7,753 bases of DNA from an uncultured Acidobacteriota bacterium (GTDB taxonomy: Bacteria > Acidobacteriota > Vicinamibacteria > Vicinamibacterales > UBA8438), in contig CALBET010000336.1 of NCBI GenBank assembly GCA_937888665.1, positions 1 to 7,753 on the forward strand, in the 5' to 3' direction. The position numbers and the translations under genes are program-made. Of the stretch, positions 5,449-7,753 are shown piece after piece. Every line of letters starts with the position of its first letter. Position 1 is the first letter of the stretch. The notes under the pieces were generated by a model, which was not told the DNA's origin, made no database searches, and was given only the letters and a program-made list of their open reading frames with translations.

Positions 5449-6920
5449 GGAGACAACCCGGGGTAGGTTTGAGGACACGACCGGGAAGGGCTGGACGTCG
5501 GGATGGCGACGTACGTTCCAGCGGGAACGTCGTCGGACGATCGACTCCCGGGTCCCGGGTGGAGGACGGCGATGGCGCAGGGGAGGTCCAGACGTTGACC
5601 GTGCCAGTCAGGCGTGGCGGTTTCCGGGCCGATCTCGATGCCGTCGGCCTGTAGATGCGCGTCGGTCGACGCCAGGGCGGTCCCCGTCCACATCGGTGCC
5701 CTCGGCGCGACGGCGAGCGGCCAGCCGCCCGGGTGGGTGAAGCGGGCCTCGCCGTTTTCCAGCAGCGTGACGGAGAATCCATCCTCGTGTACCGCCCGAT
5801 GATGGCGTCGGCACAACAGCACCAGATTGTCGAGTCGTGTCGCCCCGCCATCGGCCCAGTGACGCACGTGATGCGCGTCGCAGTGGCGAGATTCGCACCC
5901 CGGGAAGCGGCATCGGCCATCCCTCGCGCTGAGCGCCCGTCGGATGGCCGGCGGGATGGTCCGGGTCTTGCGCCCGACATCGAGTACGGTGCCTGCTTGG
6001 TCGTGACGCATGACCACCGTGGCGGCGTCGCACGCCATCCGACGGGACGTTCCCGCTGAAACGCGGATGCCGTCATCCAGCGCCGAGTGACCGGTCTCGG
6101 AATGCTCATTCAAGGCATCCGCATCGACATGCACCACGACCTGATACCGGTCGCCCGCCGTCCCGCGGTCGAGGTCGGCGGCCAGGGCGCTCTCGGCTAG
6201 CAGGCCGAGGGCGTCGGCGCGGCGCTGGCCCACCGTGGCTGACCCGCTAGGGTCCTCAGAGCCTGTATCGCCGTGCGGAGGTTGCGTTCGGTCCGCTGAC
6301 TCCTGGTAGAGCTGGTCACCCGCGGCCTCCAACGCGCGCTGCACGACGGCACCCAGCTCGGGAGACAGCCGCCCGCGGATGACCAGCATCCCGTCCTCGT
6401 CGATCCAGGTGTCCAGATGTCGACCCTCGTGACGTCGCCGGTCGTCCTCGGCCGCGGCGATCCGATCGACACGTCGCCACGCCCGCACCAGCCGTTCCAC
6501 GTGCGCGGCGGTGCCGCTGAGCGCGAAGGTGAGCAGCCGCTCTTCGGTCTCCGGGGTCGCCACGCGTGTGATCGCGCGGACCTTTGAGAAGGAGACCGTG
6601 CCGCGTCGCATCGCGTCGCTCAGGCGGGGCAGGTCGGCGAGTGCACGGGCCACCCGCACTTTCTCTCGCGCGGCCCCCATGGCGAGGCCGGTTCGCCAAT
6701 TCAGCCAATGCGCGCAGGACGTGGAGCCTTGGCCCCAGCCCTCGCGCTCGTCGAAGTGACGAATCATCACCAGCATCTCGTAGGTCGCCGCCTGGATGCG
6801 CGCGGCGAGTTCGGCGATGGCATCGCCAAGCGCGGCGGTCTCCTGCTGTCGCTGGAGTCCTGTCGCCAGGTCGGTGCCCGTGGTCTTGATCGTGAGGTCG
6901 GTCGAGTCGGTCTGAGCCAT
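5433..6920 (-). CDS. DUF222 / HNH endonuclease-domain protein (13E12-repeat-family type)
   Basis: This 495-residue protein has the usual length and order of the family. An N-terminal helical DUF222 region spans about 25-200 (GWGQGSTSCAHWLNW near 61-75, then a FSKVRAITRVATPETEE block near 111-127). A variable acidic linker follows, and a C-terminal HNH domain lies at about 331-380. In the HNH domain C337 and C342 form one zinc-type pair. D348-A-H350-H351 is the beta-beta-alpha-metal core, N365 the conserved asparagine, and C370 with H373-H374 and H378 the remaining ligands and catalytic positions. All expected residues are present, so nuclease activity is plausible, but the cellular role of this widespread multicopy family is not established. 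Start ATG is at 6918-6920; a TACGAT box just upstream (6927-6932) could give a nearly leaderless transcript, and no good Shine-Dalgarno site is seen. The gene is convergent with the kinase side, and its stop overlaps the higA remnant. The last ~45 residues are low in recognisable homology and may be a rebuilt tail. Confidence 0.9.
   Translation of the reverse strand: MAQTDSTDLTIKTTGTDLATGLQRQQETAALGDAIAELAARIQAATYEMLVMIRHFDEREGWGQGSTSCAHWLNWRTGLAMGAAREKVRVARALADLPRLSDAMRRGTVSFSKVRAITRVATPETEERLLTFALSGTAAHVERLVRAWRRVDRIAAAEDDRRRHEGRHLDTWIDEDGMLVIRGRLSPELGAVVQRALEAAGDQLYQESADRTQPPHGDTGSEDPSGSATVGQRRADALGLLAESALAADLDRGTAGDRYQVVVHVDADALNEHSETGHSALDDGIRVSAGTSRRMACDAATVVMRHDQAGTVLDVGRKTRTIPPAIRRALSARDGRCRFPGCESRHCDAHHVRHWADGGATRLDNLVLLCRRHHRAVHEDGFSVTLLENGEARFTHPGGWPLAVAPRAPMWTGTALASTDAHLQADGIEIGPETATPDWHGQRLDLPCAIAVLHPGPGSRSSDDVPAGTYVAIPTSSPSRSCPQTYPGLSPQTAG
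5444..5490. repeat. Imperfect tandem repeat, about 2 x 24 bp
   Basis: The unit at 5444-5467 (TCTGAGGAGACAACCC then GGGGTAGG) resembles the unit at 5468-5490 (TTTGAGGACACGACCG then GGAAGGG). In the HNH protein it shows as a doubled PQT motif in the last 15 residues (CPQTYPGLSPQT). It spans the end of the higA remnant, so it may mark a junction. Confidence 0.45.
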
Positions 6921-7075
6921 GACCCCATCGTAACCCTGACTTTTTCAGCCTCTTGAGCCCTCGTCTCCGCGCCGAATGGACTCCGAGGGACGGTTCGAGG
7001 TCTCGGCTCCCGAGAACGGCCGGCATGTGGCCGGTGACGTCGTTCTGAGGACCCCGGAGCACCGGTCACGGCTTT

Positions 7076-7113
7076 CACAAAATTGGCCGTCGGAAAGCTG
7101 TCAAGCACAAAAT
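7076..7113. repeat. Direct repeat CACAAAAT x2, 30 bp apart
   Basis: CACAAAAT occurs at 7076-7083 and 7106-7113. The 30-bp period is close to three helical turns, which would put both copies on the same DNA face. It lies about 120-160 bases upstream of K3 in locally AT-richer DNA. A regulator site is possible but unproven. Confidence 0.35.
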
Positions 7114-7210
7114 GGGGGAATAGCGCTTCGACTGGAAGAAAGTCGTAAAAGACCGGGCCGGTGACACCACATTGTGGGGGCCCGATCGTGGCGAACTCGC
7201 GGCAAGCTCG

Positions 7211-7216
7211 TATACT
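7211..7216 (+). promoter_or_regulatory. -10-like box TATACT upstream of K3
   Basis: TATACT is a five-of-six match to the sigma-70 type -10 hexamer and lies 19 bases before the K3 ATG, which would leave a leader of only about 12 bases. No good -35 hexamer is seen at 16-18 bp upstream, so the call rests on the -10 box and its position. Confidence 0.4.
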
Positions 7217-7235
7217 TGGCCTTTTACAGGCCACC

Positions 7236-7753
7236 ATGCTTCTGAGTCCCGGCACCCGCCTCGGCCACTTCGATGTCACCGTCCTCCTCGGTGAAGGCGG
7301 TATGGGCCAGGTCTGGCAGGCGACGGACACGCAGCTCAACCGCCAGGTAGCGCTGAAGATTCTGCCAGACGCCTTCGCGGCCGATCCCGATCGGCTCGCC
7401 AGGTTTCAGCGCGAGGCACAGGTGCTCGCCAGCCTCAACCACCCCAACATCGCACAGATCCACGGCATAGAAGGGGCTGAGGGTACGCGGGCCCTGGTTC
7501 TCGAACTGGTCGACGGGCCGACTCTGGCCGACCGTATCGCGCAGGGCCCGATCCCGGTCGATGAGGCGCTTCCGATTGCGAAACAGATTGTCGAGGCGCT
7601 GGAAGCAGCGCACGAGGCGGGGGTGATCCACCGGGACCTCAAGCCCGCCAACATCAAGGTGCGGGAGGACGGCATGGTGAAGGTGCTGGACTTCGGATTG
7701 GCCAAGGCGCTCGATACCGCGCCAGAGGGAGATCCGAGCCAGTCGCCCACGCT
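7236..7753 (+). CDS. Eukaryotic-like Ser/Thr protein kinase (K3), N-terminal part; 3' end outside window
   Basis: The ATG at 7236 opens a frame that stays open to the window end (172 complete codons). Residues align with K2 throughout. They include the glycine loop G19-E-G-G-M-G24, lysine K41 in VALK, alphaC glutamate E60, catalytic loop H132-R-D134-L-K136-P-A-N139 and DFG 152-154. The sequence ends in the activation segment. The stretch ADPDRLARF and the block LVLELV-x-GPTLADRIAQG are nearly identical in K2 and K3, so the two are recent paralogues or under strong constraint. Its N-terminus (MLLSPGTRLG) resembles the relic at 1827 more than that of K2. By analogy with K1 and K2, a membrane helix and PD40 propeller are expected beyond the window; this is inference. 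It has its own upstream region and -10-like box, so it is probably transcribed independently of K2. Confidence 0.93.
   Translation, partial: MLLSPGTRLGHFDVTVLLGEGGMGQVWQATDTQLNRQVALKILPDAFAADPDRLARFQREAQVLASLNHPNIAQIHGIEGAEGTRALVLELVDGPTLADRIAQGPIPVDEALPIAKQIVEALEAAHEAGVIHRDLKPANIKVREDGMVKVLDFGLAKALDTAPEGDPSQSPT

Larger units (their letters stand above)
6921..7235. other. Intergenic region between the divergent HNH and K3 genes
   Basis: This 315-base stretch separates two divergently transcribed genes and should carry both promoters. It contains small hairpins: TCTCGG with CCGAGA at 7001-7015, and CCGGC with GCCGG at 7020-7034. A 10-bp direct repeat GGCCGGTGAC occurs at 7029-7038 and 7156-7165. 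An AT-richer patch lies at about 7071-7150, where GCTTTC (7071-7076) and GAAAGC (7093-7098) form an inverted pair. A 62-codon frame at 6976-7164 has no recognisable motif and I do not call it a gene. Confidence 0.6.

Noticed and set aside
5337..5654. A 105-codon frame on the + strand
   Set aside because: It is a third-frame reading through the higA remnant and then antisense to the HNH gene, without motifs.
6976..7164. A 62-codon frame upstream of K3
   Set aside because: It has no recognisable domain or ribosome binding site and lies in the region expected to hold the two divergent promoters; it could be a fragment of something lost, but nothing supports that.

Overview
The window is GC-rich DNA whose dominant content is a family of eukaryotic-like serine/threonine kinases. 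Each has a cytoplasmic kinase domain, one membrane segment and a C-terminal TolB/WD40-like (PD40) propeller. This architecture, and the N-terminal wording of the kinases, is typical of Acidobacteriota, especially Vicinamibacteria-like soil lineages. That placement is inference from protein style, not from a marker gene.

Layout on the + strand: (1) 1-1824 is the 3' part of kinase 1 (K1); its kinase domain lies upstream of the window. (2) 1827-1937 is a 36-codon relic of another kinase N-terminus that breaks off just after the glycine-rich loop. Its stop overlaps the next start. (3) 1934-4627 is the complete kinase 2 (K2), 897 residues. (4) 4628-5448 looks empty at first but holds remains of two type II toxin-antitoxin modules. 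One is a Phd/YefM-like antitoxin tail plus a VapC-like PIN toxin middle. The other is a HigB toxin plus HigA antitoxin. All are truncated. The higB remnant is split by a 160-bp palindromic MITE-like element (5058-5217) flanked by TA dinucleotides. Removing the element and one TA rejoins the HigB reading frame exactly. (5) 5433-6920 on the - strand is a full-length DUF222/HNH endonuclease-family protein (13E12-repeat type) whose 3' end overlaps the higA remnant. (6) 6921-7235 is a 315-base intergenic stretch with an AT-richer patch, short repeats and a -10-like box. (7) 7236-7753 is the N-terminal 172 codons of a third kinase (K3), cut by the window end.

K1 and K2 are tandem paralogues, probably co-transcribed, and K3 is another family member beyond the insertion-prone island. 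The relic suggests that the array has grown by duplication and shrunk by deletion. The kinases are expected to be membrane-anchored receptors with the propeller outside the cytoplasm; no substrate can be read from the sequence. The TA remnants and the MITE look non-functional as toxin genes. They mark the K2-HNH interval as a site of repeated insertion and decay. I found no CRISPR array, rRNA, tRNA or intact transposase.
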